64,000 nt of DNA from Branchiostoma floridae. Its lineage: Eukaryota; Chordata; Leptocardii; Amphioxiformes; Branchiostomatidae. Shown here piece after piece: positions 24,673 through 48,980 of this stretch; the stretch's first letter is position 1; every line of letters begins with the position of its first letter. The translations under genes were made by a program, and so were the position numbers. The notes beneath the pieces were generated by a model, which ran no database searches, was not told the origin of the DNA, and worked only from the letters and a program-made list of their open reading frames with translations. The stretch is from the NCBI RefSeq assembly GCF_000003815.2, contig NW_023365734.1, positions 49,647-113,646 of the forward strand. Direction: 5' to 3'.

Positions 24673-24885
24673 TGAGCCGCACACCTTACAGGTGAGATCA
24701 CACCTGTGCAGGTAAGGTGTACAGGTGAGCACAGGTAACGACAAGTTTCGGGAAGAATCTCTTGAGAGAGCTACGGGTGAGCTCCGCCCACTGTTGGATC
24801 AGGTGATACTCAAGACGTATTCTCCAGGTGGACAGGTGTGTCAAGGTGTGACCAGGTAAGGCAGGTGAAACAGGTGAGGTGTGTG
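24673..24885. promoter_or_regulatory. Dense CAGGT cluster after a GC box
   Basis: About ten CAGGTG/CAGGTA hexamers in 210 bp, following GGGGGCGGGGC near 24628. CAGGTG is the Snail/ZEB/bHLH E-box, and CAGGTAAG also matches a 5' splice site. No gene was tied to it. Confidence 0.3.
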
Positions 24886-25044
24886 CAGCAGGAGTACCCA
24901 GGAGTCCGGCCGGAGTTTCGCTGATCAGGCTGAAACTAAAACTCAACAAGTGACAAACAGCATACATAACGACCAGGGGCTCTAGTGGGGGTGAAGAGTA
25001 TGCAGTAAAAATCTCCGCATATCAAAACACTTGCTGGATTTTTC

Positions 25045-25216
25045 TAATCTCTAAGCAGATCCTACGGTAGCATGAGATAGTATCAAAAGCTGCCAGAAGA
25101 GTGAAGCCGTCCGAGGAGTGTGTTTGGCCAGTGGCTGATGACTCCCTTTGGCCAGCTATACTCCTTAGCCAGCTTTGATACTATCTTCTGCCACTGGTAA
25201 ATCTGCCTGGAGATTA
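25045..25216. mobile_element. MITE with TAATCTCTAAGCAGATCC ends
   Basis: Ends TAATCTCTAAGCAGATCC and ATCTGCCTGGAGATTA, with GATAGTATCAAA/TTTGATACTATC arms inside. Flanks GGATTTTTC and GGACTTTTC give a 9-bp duplication with one mismatch. Confidence 0.75.
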
Positions 25217-26083
25217 GGACTTTTCCTTATATTTTCTGTCACGTAGATTCGCTCCCCCCAAAAAACTTACAGAATTGTATAAACGTACGTCTTTCTATAA
25301 GAAATACATGCCTAACTTCGTGATTGTCTCTCATATTGTTGTTGTTGATACCAAGTATCGAAGGCCTTGTAAACATCGTAGACTTGATGTGCATACCTTT
25401 TTAGTCGACCTTGTCCTTCAACACGACCTATTTACGAGAACCGGTGTCCCGATAACCCCCTCCCGACCCTCTGACCCGGACACGGCTGTCGGGCGGCGCC
25501 CAGGGCACTAAAAGCCAAACGATCGATGATGGAGGAGTTTGTACCTTTAAAAGTCCCCTACCATTGGTCAGCACCGGTCACATGGCTGATTAGCAATGAT
25601 CGTGCGATAAACTGGTCAATAACCAGCCTTCCCTCATGACGTCACGATCAGACGGACGGACGAGGCGTGTTCTGATTGAGTGGAAAGCTGTTGATGTTTC
25701 GCTCACGTCCGTAAACTATTTCTATCTCTGTCGTCTGCACGTAAAAGAGCGGGAAAAACGCTAATTCCAAAGACATCGTTTATACTATTGAAGAAGTTAT
25801 AAGTTTGCTATATGTCAATGCCTATCCAAAGTCCATAACGAAAACCCACAGCTTGGTTTTAAAAAGGCACGTGCCTTTGGTCATGAAAGGCAGAAAAGGT
25901 AGGGAAATAAATTCATTCTGCAACAACTTTTGCATCAACAATAACTGTTAGTTTTCCCAGGGAGCTAACTGTAATATATATCAACAAAGAAATTTTGGCT
26001 GTTTCAAGTCAGCTGTGTTCGGAAATTGGTTTTGAATCCGTCGCACGTTGCCCCTGGCAACGAGTCATGAGAATAATGAGTTA

Positions 26084-26661
26084 CGAGGGGCGTGCAATAA
26101 GTAATGGTCCTGACCCACTTCCAGTTGTCTGATCTAAATGAAATTTTGTATGTGTAATAATTCATATCTCTATGGGTTATGTTGCAAAAGACAGCTCTGA
26201 ACTAATTGTGGTTTCTGATTTACTGGTGTTTGAACTTAGTCAGGTGCAAAATGGACCAGGTGTGAAATGGAACCAGTTGAGTGTCGCGCAGTGATCCGGT
26301 TTTTGTATTTGAAAGGACGCACACCAAAGAAGACTTTTGATGAAATAAATGAAACTTATGGTGATGATGCCCCATCATATGACCTTGTAAAACGCTGGCA
26401 TCCTGAATTCAAACGTGGCTGGAAGTCTGTGGAAACAGCTCCCAGACCTGGTCGTCCCTCTTGTGCCATTGATGAGGCATCAGTTGGAGGACCAACCTGG
26501 GGTGTCCTACAAAATCGGTGTCCAGAGCTGCATCAAACGATGGGAGAAATGCATAACTCTGGGTGATTCCTATGAAGAGAAAGACTAATAACAGTGCCAA
26601 GTTTCATTAATCTCCTGCTATGGGAAATGGGTCAGGACCATTACTAATTGCACGCCCCTCG
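26084..26661 (+). mobile_element. Internally deleted mariner element
   Basis: About 35-bp inverted repeats (CGAGGGGCGTGCAATAAGTA and its partner) with TA on both sides (26082-26083 and 26662-26663). The interior keeps the start and the end of a mariner transposase but lacks the catalytic middle, so it is non-autonomous. Confidence 0.9.
26267..26566 (+). pseudogene. Mariner transposase remnant
   Basis: Starts MEPVECRAVIRFLYLKGRTP and continues through KTFDEINETYGDDAPSYDLV to PGRPSCAIDEASV, the mariner N-terminal helix-turn-helix region. It then fuses out of frame to the C-terminal end, which reads SYKIGVQSCIKRWEKCITLG in another frame (26502-26588). The DD34D catalytic domain is absent. Confidence 0.85.
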
Positions 26662-26869
26662 TAAAGATTCTAAAGGTGTGCCCATAGAACAACAGACCAA
26701 GCAGAAAGAAGGGGATTTGCCCGAAGTAAATTCGGGGTTTGAAAGATTGATTTTCTCGAATGGCTTTTCCCAGGGTGCTGAGAAAAGCCATTTGAATCTC
26801 CGTACAGTTACAGCAGAACGAGCACGAAAATGGGCAAATATATACAAAGGACTGCTTCGTTATGTAGAG

Positions 26870-27035
26870 AGAATACCGAAACTAATGATTAGCCTACTCC
26901 ATTGTAACACCATGTCAAAGAATTATGTTAGCCCTTATTGTTGTGTCTGTACCTCAATTTTGTACTTTGTGAAATAGTTGTTGCCATGCATTGTAACGTG
27001 CACAATTGTCGTGCAATAAAGTTCTATCTATGAGT
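26870..27035 (+). repeat. Copy of the AATAAAGTTCT-ending repeat
   Basis: Shares TTTTGTACTTTGTG, TAGTTGTTGCCAT and TGTCGTGCAATAAAGTTCT with the interior of the 20.0-kb MITE. It may be the remnant of another copy. Confidence 0.55.
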
Positions 27036-27068
27036 TGCTGTCAGGTTACTGTGGTCTCCGAAAGAAAC

Positions 27069-27177
27069 ATAGCCTCTATCAGCGACGTTATTTTTGGGTC
27101 AGCTAACTCCTCTGTTGTGTTCTATTTGGCCAATTTCTACCATTTTCCAGCGACACGTGGAGCCTGGTAGAGGCTAT
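27069..27177. mobile_element. Short inverted-repeat element
   Basis: ATAGCCTCTATCAG and CTGGTAGAGGCTAT face each other 109 bp apart. No clear target duplication. Confidence 0.4.
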
Positions 27178-27489
27178 GAAAGTGAACAGGTACCCCCCAC
27201 CCCCGCGCCACCTGTTACAACGGATCGAACTCCGGGATGACGTACCCGTGACGTCATCAGCACGATCTATAAACATCCCGCTCACTTCTTGTAAACAATC
27301 CCAGCATTCTGCAGGCGTGGACAGTTTCACTCATGTAACAGCAATAAATGAATGTACTCAAAGACACAAGACATTGTGAAACTATAACCTATGATATGTC
27401 TCCCGTCACTTTTCGTCTTCTTTCTATCCTCCGACTTTCGTTCATTTCTAATTCGTTAATCATTCCTTTCACATTGCTAGTCTATTTCC

Positions 27490-27616
<127 letters not shown>

Positions 27617-27847
27617 TCCACACGTTCCTTCCTTCCTTCACTCCCATCTTCTGTCCTTTCTTCTGGTTCCCTTACTTTCTTTCTTCCTTCATTCCTTTCC
27701 TCTCCTTTACTTATCCCCTCCTCCTGCAGCGGAGCCAAAATGCATAAACCTAAACCTATATGAATCAGCAGTACTATAAGACTAGTGCAGCTCGCATACA
27801 CAGACTGTTCGCATCTAGAGGTAAAAATTCAAACATATACTCATACG

Positions 27848-28022
27848 TAACTGTAGCGGTAGCGGTGGTTTTAAGTTAGTGGTATATAGCGCCATAGACT
27901 GTATTAAAAAAAACTATAAGGGAAAAATGTTCGTCGTGGTTTTAAGTTCGCGGTGAAGTGGCCACCGCGAAAACCGCGAATATAGAACCACCGGTACCGC
28001 GAACATTTCTGCGTTTACAGTA
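27848..28022. mobile_element. MITE copy, ACTGTA...TACAGT family
   Basis: Interior GGTTTTAAGTTCGCGGTGAA and end GCGTTTACAGTA match the 8.85-kb copy. The left end is altered (AACTGTAGCGG). Confidence 0.6.
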
Positions 28023-28209
28023 TATCGGGTACTGAACTGCGTTCAGAGCGGGCTTGTGAAAAAACTGACGCAAGAAAACGACACTTTATTAGGCACAAAT
28101 CATGCTGACTGAGAGAAAATCTCCACCAGATGTTACCCTTGTATAATCTGCCTACATCTGCCTACGCAAGCTCAATGTGACTGACTTCTGGCCTCCACCA
28201 GGCCTTCCT

Positions 28210-28375
28210 TACTCTCTAAGCAGAGGTTGAGTCGCGGAGATATANNNNNNNNNNNNNNNNNNNNNNNNNNNNNNNNNNNNNNNNNNNNNNNNNNNNNNNN
28301 NNNNNNNNNNNNNNNNNNNNNNNNNNNNNNNNNNNNNNNNNNNNTCTATGCGACTCAACCTCTGCTTGGAGAGTA
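28210..28375. mobile_element. MITE, same family, interrupted by gap 2
   Basis: Arms TACTCTCTAAGCAGAGGTTG and AACCTCTGCTTGGAGAGTA flank the N run. A perfect 9-bp duplication GGCCTTCCT lies at 28201-28209 and 28376-28384. Confidence 0.85.
28245..28344. other. Assembly gap (100 N)
   Basis: 100 N lying entirely within the MITE at 28.21-28.38 kb, between its inverted arms. Confidence 0.99.
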
Positions 28376-29549
28376 GGCCTTCCTACAGTGGCACGAGGAT
28401 CGCAGAATTCGGCAAAAAAAATGGGAAATTGGCCAGAGGAGTCAGTCCACGCTAAGGTTCATGTTTCCCCTGCGCGGTCGGCCAACAACTCTGGTAGCAA
28501 AACTCCCCTGGCAGATTATTCTCCCTATAACGGTCAGCGTAGGCAGTCTGGTGAGACTAACTGACTTCAGCGTGCCCGGCAACACACACAACCTGTTACC
28601 GCATACATATCGGCTGTGGGGAAAATCTTCTGTCAGCAAATTAGAACACTCTAGACTCAACAATCAGGGGTTGTCCAGAAACAGTGATGGCACACCCACA
28701 CAAAATCTATTTTAGAGAATCTTCCATTTAGACAAGGTCGCATTCTTTCTACTTTCCGGTGAAGTTACTTACAGGACTTTGCTATGTCGTCTGTTTTCGG
28801 CCTTACTTGCGTTTAAACGGATGGATTCTTTAGGAAAACTAGTTATCTTTAGGAAGGGACGTAAAACGGGGTCCCGGTCTGAAAATGGAAGTACCTTGAT
28901 CTTATGACAAAGAAAAGAAAAAAAATAGAAAACTCGACAAAAACATATAAGACACGTCAAAAACAGCCAAAGCCAAACCTCGGCTGTAGTATCTTGTGCA
29001 CGACTTTCTTCGCAAAAAAAATTCATTGTTAGAACTGAAGATTGATTATTTATCTATTCATTCTTTGAAAACAACCATCAGTCAGTAGTAGTATCAGATA
29101 ATAGGTGTGCCGATAGGCACCACACAGGTCCTAGCGGAATGCACACGAACTGCAGTCGTACAGAAACAGGTGATTGACACCTGAAATGCACAGCCATAAC
29201 GCCATCCATAATTCATGATGTTGTGCCGTCGCCATGGCAACGAATCCAATAACACCCTACGAGATCTATCAGATTAACATGATTGAATAAATGATTGCAA
29301 GGGGAGAACCATTGTAGCGAAGGATAGGGAAGGGGACTAGTGTAAATATATCATGTAAATGTTATGGAGGTCTGTGTGTATACCAGAATTGCCCAAGTAT
29401 AAAAAGATGATTTGAAAAGTTCAAACCAGGTCAGGGTCAATTGACAATCCAGACTTTGCGACAAGTGTTGTAAATATAATGTCATTTTCTAATAAAATTT
29501 TAAAATAGCAGCATTGAAATTGTGTAACAATAATGTATATTGAAAAGCA

Positions 29550-29662
29550 CCGACACACACATACATAAACACACGCACACAGACCCACATATGTGCACAT
29601 ACAACAGAAAAACACAATATACACAGACACAGACACACACACACACAGACATACACACAAAG

Positions 29663-29695
<33 letters not shown>

Positions 29696-29722
29696 AAGAC
29701 ATGTACACACACACACAGAAGC
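29550..29722. repeat. (CA)n-rich microsatellite region
   Basis: Imperfect CACACA/ACACAG runs with one long pure stretch at about 29669-29694. Confidence 0.95.
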
Positions 29723-29884
29723 CATAAACAATTTTTCTCTCCCTCTGGATAAAGCGAGCTACTGAATTAATGATATATGAAATAATCCAGACCACGAGAA
29801 GTGTAGGTATCTTTGCCTTCAGTTCTCTATTCATCGCTGTTGTCTACACATAATAACTATGTAACATTCAGCAATTTACAGGGT

Positions 29885-29948
29885 CATGTCGTCAAGGCAA
29901 CAACAAACAGATGAAATCATGTTGTCTAGGCAACAACAAACAGATGAA
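29885..29948. repeat. Tandem pair with X-box-like cores
   Basis: GTCGTCAAGGCAACAACAAA and GTTGTCTAGGCAACAACAAA, about 33 bp apart, each followed by CAGATGAAA. Both half-match the X-box (GTTGCCATGGCAAC). Confidence 0.6.
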
Positions 29949-30145
29949 AATGCTAATAAATACACAACATCTCGGTACACAAACGTCTCACAATAAAGCC
30001 AAAGTCAGAGTCTAGCCCTGGTCTCTGTGCAGAATCCTGTAAGCTGGCTGGGGAATGTGATGGGATGTTTTTTTAGGGGGCGGTATAAATACTATTAATA
30101 ACCCCATCGTGTGTAAGCATGTTGACTGATGAAGATGATGATGGG

Positions 30146-30233
30146 TAGCCTGGGTACCATCCGATTTCTACTGGGTACTTTTAGGGTAGCGAGTGTAAGG
30201 AGCCCCAGTAGAAATCAGATGGTACCCAGGCTA
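30146..30233. mobile_element. 88-bp MITE with perfect 9-bp duplication
   Basis: Ends TAGCCTGGGTACCATCCGAT and ATGGTACCCAGGCTA form a near-complete hairpin. GATGATGGG is repeated on both sides (30137-30145 and 30234-30242). Confidence 0.85.
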
Positions 30234-30656
30234 GATGATGGGATGTTTATAGCAGCAACATTTCATGCGGATGGAAATGGTTTGTGAATGGGAGCCATGT
30301 GAACACAGGGACAGTAATTGTTTTTCTATTTGCAAGGTTTTGTTTAGGAACTCCACAATAATGTACATAGAAATCACTAATAGATCCACAAACTAGACTT
30401 ATTTTTCATTTTTATGTTATCATAGTGTGTCACTGTGTTCCATGAGGTTGCAAATAAAGATAGAACAATTCTAAGCAATCTGTTCCAAGGCCAGCTATTA
30501 AATGTAGAGGTTCTTGACTGGGGAAGTGGTGGAAAAATTAAACTACAGGAAAAACAGGACTGTTTTTTAAAGATTTGAAGTCGCTAAAGTTCACTTTAGG
30601 TTCAAATTAGATTCATATTTTAGTCTCTGTACCACAAACTCTGCAGTCTGGGTCTG

Positions 30657-30735
30657 CAACTGGCCCCTCCTTCTAGGGGCCAGCCCAATGTTGGTCGGGC
30701 CGCTGTAAGCGAGATTTCATCAGGCTAGGTTCATG
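30657..30735. repeat. Repeat shared with 50.73 kb
   Basis: AACTGGCCCCTCC, ATGTTGG, GGGC and AAGCGAGATTT-ATCAGGCTA occur in the same order at 50.73-50.81 kb. Confidence 0.55.
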
Positions 30736-31254
30736 CCAATACCACAGATGAATGGGGCATGGTGGGGTGATTGGAATGGCAACGCCTCCGTGACTGGAAT
30801 GCACAACACTTGTTTTTGGCAACAGAAAGTCACACTGACCTAATCTTACAGATGACATGACAAAAAAAAGAAAAACTGTGGCCACAACTGATGACCAATA
30901 TCATCCCTTGTCAATCACAATTTTGTGCTTACCAGGGGATCTGCTATCCGGGGTAAGGGGGCACGTGCCCTTGTTCCCTATGAATGTTCCCTCTCAAGAA
31001 TGGCAATAACAACATCACTGAAATGGCAACAATTGTCTCTTATTGTGGCCTTTCATGTACATGCTTTTACGAAGAACATCCTCCCAACACAGCATCAGCC
31101 TATGACATCAATAGAATCAAATATTGGCGGCCAAAACGTAAGCCCTACATGATAATACTAACCCAACCAGCCATTAAAACAAGAGTCTACCCAAAGACCA
31201 GGTCAAATTTACTACGTGCTGGTTTCCAATCGGATTGTCTACAATACGCACCAG

Positions 31255-31687
31255 TAGGGCTGGGTACCGGTACAGAAAATTCAGGTCCAGGTCCGGTTCA
31301 GGTCCAAAGGATCAGGTCCAGGTCCGGACCTGAACCTGGACCTGATGCAGTATGACTCTTACCAATGGTCCATTTCACTACAAATAGATCTGTTTGGTGG
31401 AGTATTAGACTTAAACTGGCGTTTTAACATCCTACAACGCTAACTGCACCTGTACGATTGACGGTAAACCTTGGTAGAAATTACTATAAACTCTACTCTA
31501 CTTCACTCTTCTTATTTTCTTCCACCTGCAAGCGCCAAAACGTGTGAATGCCTGATAAAAAAATATGTTAATTTTCTAATCGGTCCAACATCCGGTCCAC
31601 CAATTTTTTTCAGGTCCAGTTTTTCTGGACCGGTCCAATAAGAAAAAACGGTTTTGTACCGGTACGCTGTACCGATACCCAGCCCTA
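31255..31687. mobile_element. 433-bp hAT-like MITE, second copy in reverse orientation
   Basis: Exactly the same length and ends as the 7.27-kb element but inverted. Target duplication CGCACCAG against TGCACCAG (seven of eight bases). Equal length and high similarity suggest recent mobilisation. Confidence 0.85.
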
Positions 31688-32566
31688 TGCACCAGCCTAC
31701 AGACTACTACATTGCACCAACATAAGAGAGTTTAACAATACATTTCCCTATACATAGTTTTACAACAGGTCTCTTCTCGAGGAACAACTTAGCGATTCAT
31801 TCATTAAATATCTACATCTTTGTGAATCAAATACAGACACGCCCGCACACAGAATACCTACATCTCAAGGGCTGGACTGGGAATTTGCTACACCTCAGCT
31901 GAAAGAATGAGCATCTTGGGTTCTTAAAGGATCTTTAACTAACATTAATATCATAAAGATGTACTTGGCTATAAAAGCAAGCTATAGCAAATCTGAATCA
32001 ACTATCAAAAAGCATCATGCATTGTCTCAAGCACTGTGCTTGGAGAAAAATGACAATTTTTTTTTAGCTACAAAAGTTGCCAAAATATGCTACAAGCTGA
32101 AAGACAGAATGGCTACAAGAAAAAGCTGCACAGTCGGGCTATCATTTCCCAACTATTACATTCCTGACTGTTTAACACTCTTAGTGATATATACAGAAAT
32201 TCTGCAGCACAATAACTTAGTACATGTGTCTCACTTTGGTACATTGGCTCGGTGTTATGTAGCAAACTCTACAGATTGTTGCAATATTCTTTTTCTGTTG
32301 GCAACCTGGCTACATTGATGGATCGAGTTTTAAACAGCAAGGTTTATTACGGTAATACATTTTTTGTCATCTTGGGTTATATGACAATTATAAGTGATAC
32401 AAAGCATGTTTTCTTTTTCTGACAAAGTAGAGACTAAATTTTCTAACTAAACAAGAATTTTGCTTCAGCTGACTTCAGTTAGTTCATAGAGTTAAATCCT
32501 TGCATATTCGTCAGGGCTGAAGTAACGTTACAGTGGTACAAATTCATGGAGACTATCCTCTTCCTG

Positions 32567-32930
32567 GTTACTATGGATACCAATGGTGTGTGCTCATTGG
32601 CTAGACTTCAGACTGGCAAGTTAAAGATGCCATTTTGTATGTACAACTGTGGTAACCATAAATGATTGTTCAGAACTAATGGATAACCTCAGTAACCATG
32701 GAGACAAAAACAGACTATTATGGAAACAATTCTCAACTCGTGTTGATTGGCTGACAGTGGTCTTGTTGCCATAGAAACCAGGCCTTCACAGCTCACTACA
32801 CCATTGCTTAGCAACAGCAGATTCTATCTTATTCAGTAGACCTAGCTATATAGCCACAGACACAGACTGTAGTGATTGGTCACTTTCATTAGTGGTAACC
32901 ATAGAGACACAAATGGAACAAGCTGATTGG
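32567..32930. promoter_or_regulatory. Alternating ATTGG and X-box-like motifs beyond the ICA1 3' end
   Basis: X-box-like sites lie at 32567-32580, 32692-32705, 32765-32778 (GTTGCCATAGAAAC) and 32895-32908 (GTAACCATAGAGAC). Inverted CCAAT motifs (ATTGG) begin at 32596, 32746, 32875 and 32926. In two modules ATTGG precedes the X-box by 19-20 bp. A TATAAG follows at about 32955 on the plus strand. Confidence 0.35.
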
Positions 32931-33041
32931 TCAGTGTTATACCCTTATAAGGCATGCAGTTGTTTTTGTTTAATCTGGATTCCTAAAAGAAGCTTGTCTT
33001 GCAACACTGCTGTCAGTTGGCATGAGTATCTGGATTCAATT

Positions 33042-33047
33042 TTTATT
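33042..33047 (-). terminator. Poly(A) signal of ICA1
   Basis: AATAAA on the minus strand, 82 bases beyond the stop codon, in an A/T-rich stretch. It gives a short 3'UTR of roughly 100 nt. Confidence 0.6.
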
Positions 33048-33128
33048 TAAATTAATATCTTTTATCTTCTGCCTACTTTGCTACCAAACAGGCACACACT
33101 GTGGCTGCAAGGGCCAGCCTCGGGGGCC

Positions 33129-47177
<14,049 letters not shown>

Positions 47178-47185
<8 letters not shown>

Positions 47186-47325
47186 ATTGACAGCTATTTT
47201 TCAGCAGTGGGACAGCAATAGAACAGCAGTGGTACAGCAAAGCTACAGCACACAGGGGACGGGACAGCACTTGACCTCCACTCTTCCTCAGAAATTACAG
47301 AAACCAGCTTGGCAGCCTTCCAGTC
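47178..47325 (-). CDS. ICA1: ICA1 exon 2 (5'UTR and start codon)
   Basis: Acceptor ttctacag ends at 47326 and donor gtaagt begins at 47177. The only ATG is at 47185-47183, in good context (A at -3, G at +4), and contributes M-D plus two bases of the third codon. The untranslated part is rich in GCTGT repeats. Confidence 0.85.
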
Positions 47326-47383
47326 CTGTAGAAGACAAGAATGTAATGTTTCCTGGCAGGTAGAACTTGATTGGATTTTCCAT

Positions 47384-47590
47384 AGCGTGCATAGTCTAAT
47401 GGTTAGCGGCCCTGCCTCTGGAACTAGAAGATGTGAGTTCAAATCCTACCTATTGTCGCTCACCCGACATATACGCTACCAGAAAGGGTTGCAGTCCTTA
47501 GGACAGGACATTAAACCATGGGCCACGGTCATGGGTACTTGTAGAAAAGATCTATGGGAATTTCTCTAATACAATAAACCTGTAAATACT
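47384..47590 (+). mobile_element. tRNA-derived SINE in ICA1 intron 1
   Basis: A-box TAGTCTAATGG (47392-47402) and B-box GTTCAAATCC (47437-47446) at tRNA-like spacing, then a body with TTAAACCATGGG and an A-rich end with aataaacctg. It lies antisense to ICA1, about 60 bp beyond the exon 2 acceptor. Confidence 0.7.
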
Positions 47591-47749
47591 GCACGTAGTG
47601 TCTGTCTTCTCTGTCACGACCAGTGGAAGACTAGCTCTTTATAGAGCTAGACTGGACCGATATTACATTCATATACCTGATTCATTATTAGTTACCATTC
47701 CCCTCTCTCCTTCTCTTCTTTGTAGAAGCATAGTGATGTTGCCATAACA

Positions 47750-48104
47750 TAAGGCCACACCAATTTAATTTCTTGGTTCACGGATTTTTTCATAAAAGAT
47801 ATGGAGCGAGAGGGTGAAATAAAAATAAAAATTGTAAAATGGTTGGGGTAAAGGCTAATCCAAAACATAAAAAAAAAAGTTCTCAGCTTGAAAAAAGTAC
47901 AAAAACACTATTATTGTACAGTAACAGCACCTGTACCCACACTTTAAGGAGCTTATAATATAAAGGCCAATTTGCTACACCAGAAAGTTGGTGAATGGTT
48001 TCATTAATGGTGAAAATTTGCTGAGTGGTAATTTTTATTTTTATTTCCAAAAAATAGGAGCGAGCGAATCCGTGAACCAAGAAATTAAATTGGTGTGGCC
48101 TAAG
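47750..48104. mobile_element. MITE with TAAGGCCACACCAATTTAAT ends
   Basis: Left end TAAGGCCACACCAATTTAAT continues into TTCTTGGTTCACGGATT. The right end is its inverse (AATCCGTGAACCAAGAA then GTGTGGCCTAA). In ICA1 intron 1. Confidence 0.75.
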
Positions 48105-48714
48105 AACAACATTTGAAAATATCACCACAATATGATAATAAATTGATACACATTTAAGAGAATCTCTTTCCGCTTATTCTGTCTTTTTGTCACAGATCAA
48201 ATATTGGCTGAAGCCTCTAAAGATTTGGGCTTTTTAGGCAGAAATTATTCAGCGCACGTCCTGACAGTAAAATGAACAGCATGACCAAACCTCCCTCAAG
48301 CCCACTCTCACCAAGGCCAAGTACAAGTACATCCCTGGGAATCCTTATAACTACCGGGCTCTCCAATCTCCGAACCAATCATAGAAAACGTACAGTATAA
48401 CTGTATTTCAGCGAACGATTAAGGCCCGTTAGAAAGTCCCAGAGACAGTTTACCCGAGGAAAACTCCCAGTTTAATTTTACAGCACACCTTATTGGATGG
48501 GTAACAGATGATAATGTGCAATTTACAGTGATTACTCACCGCCTGGGAGAGTCTGGCACAAGGTAGGAGAACCTTAATGTGACCGTGAGGACTCTCAGAA
48601 GCAGTTTTACTCAGGGGGAGCCAGGGATATTTCTTACTTTCTCATCGCAGTTATCTGTAGACGATCTGGACTCCTATTTCCAAATGCCCATTTGTATGTT
48701 AGGAAGCCAACAGG

Positions 48715-48980
48715 AATGTTCTGGAAGTATTTGAAATGGCTTAAGAATGTACTTACCGCAGTTTAAGGTCCTCAAACACTGCACAAAATTGCAGCAAATA
48801 TGAAAGTTGAAATTTTGGCCTATTTCCGCCAGAAATGTCAACTCCACAAACTTAATGTTCTGGTTCTATTTGAAATGGTTTAAGAACAGATTTGGTCCAG
48901 TTTCAGGTCTTTGAATTTGCATAAAATAGCCCCAAGTATGAAAATGGGAATTTTGCCTGTTCCTACCAGAAATGCTAACT
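48715..48980. repeat. Two-copy tandem duplication, unit about 135 bp
   Basis: TATTTGAAATGG-TTAAGAA, CAGTTT-AGGTC, GCA-AAAAT, AAGTATGAAA and CAGAAATG recur in the same order in both halves. Confidence 0.6.

Noticed and set aside
29421-29834. Cys/Val-rich and Thr/His-rich frames on both strands
   Set aside because: Products of the CA repeat.
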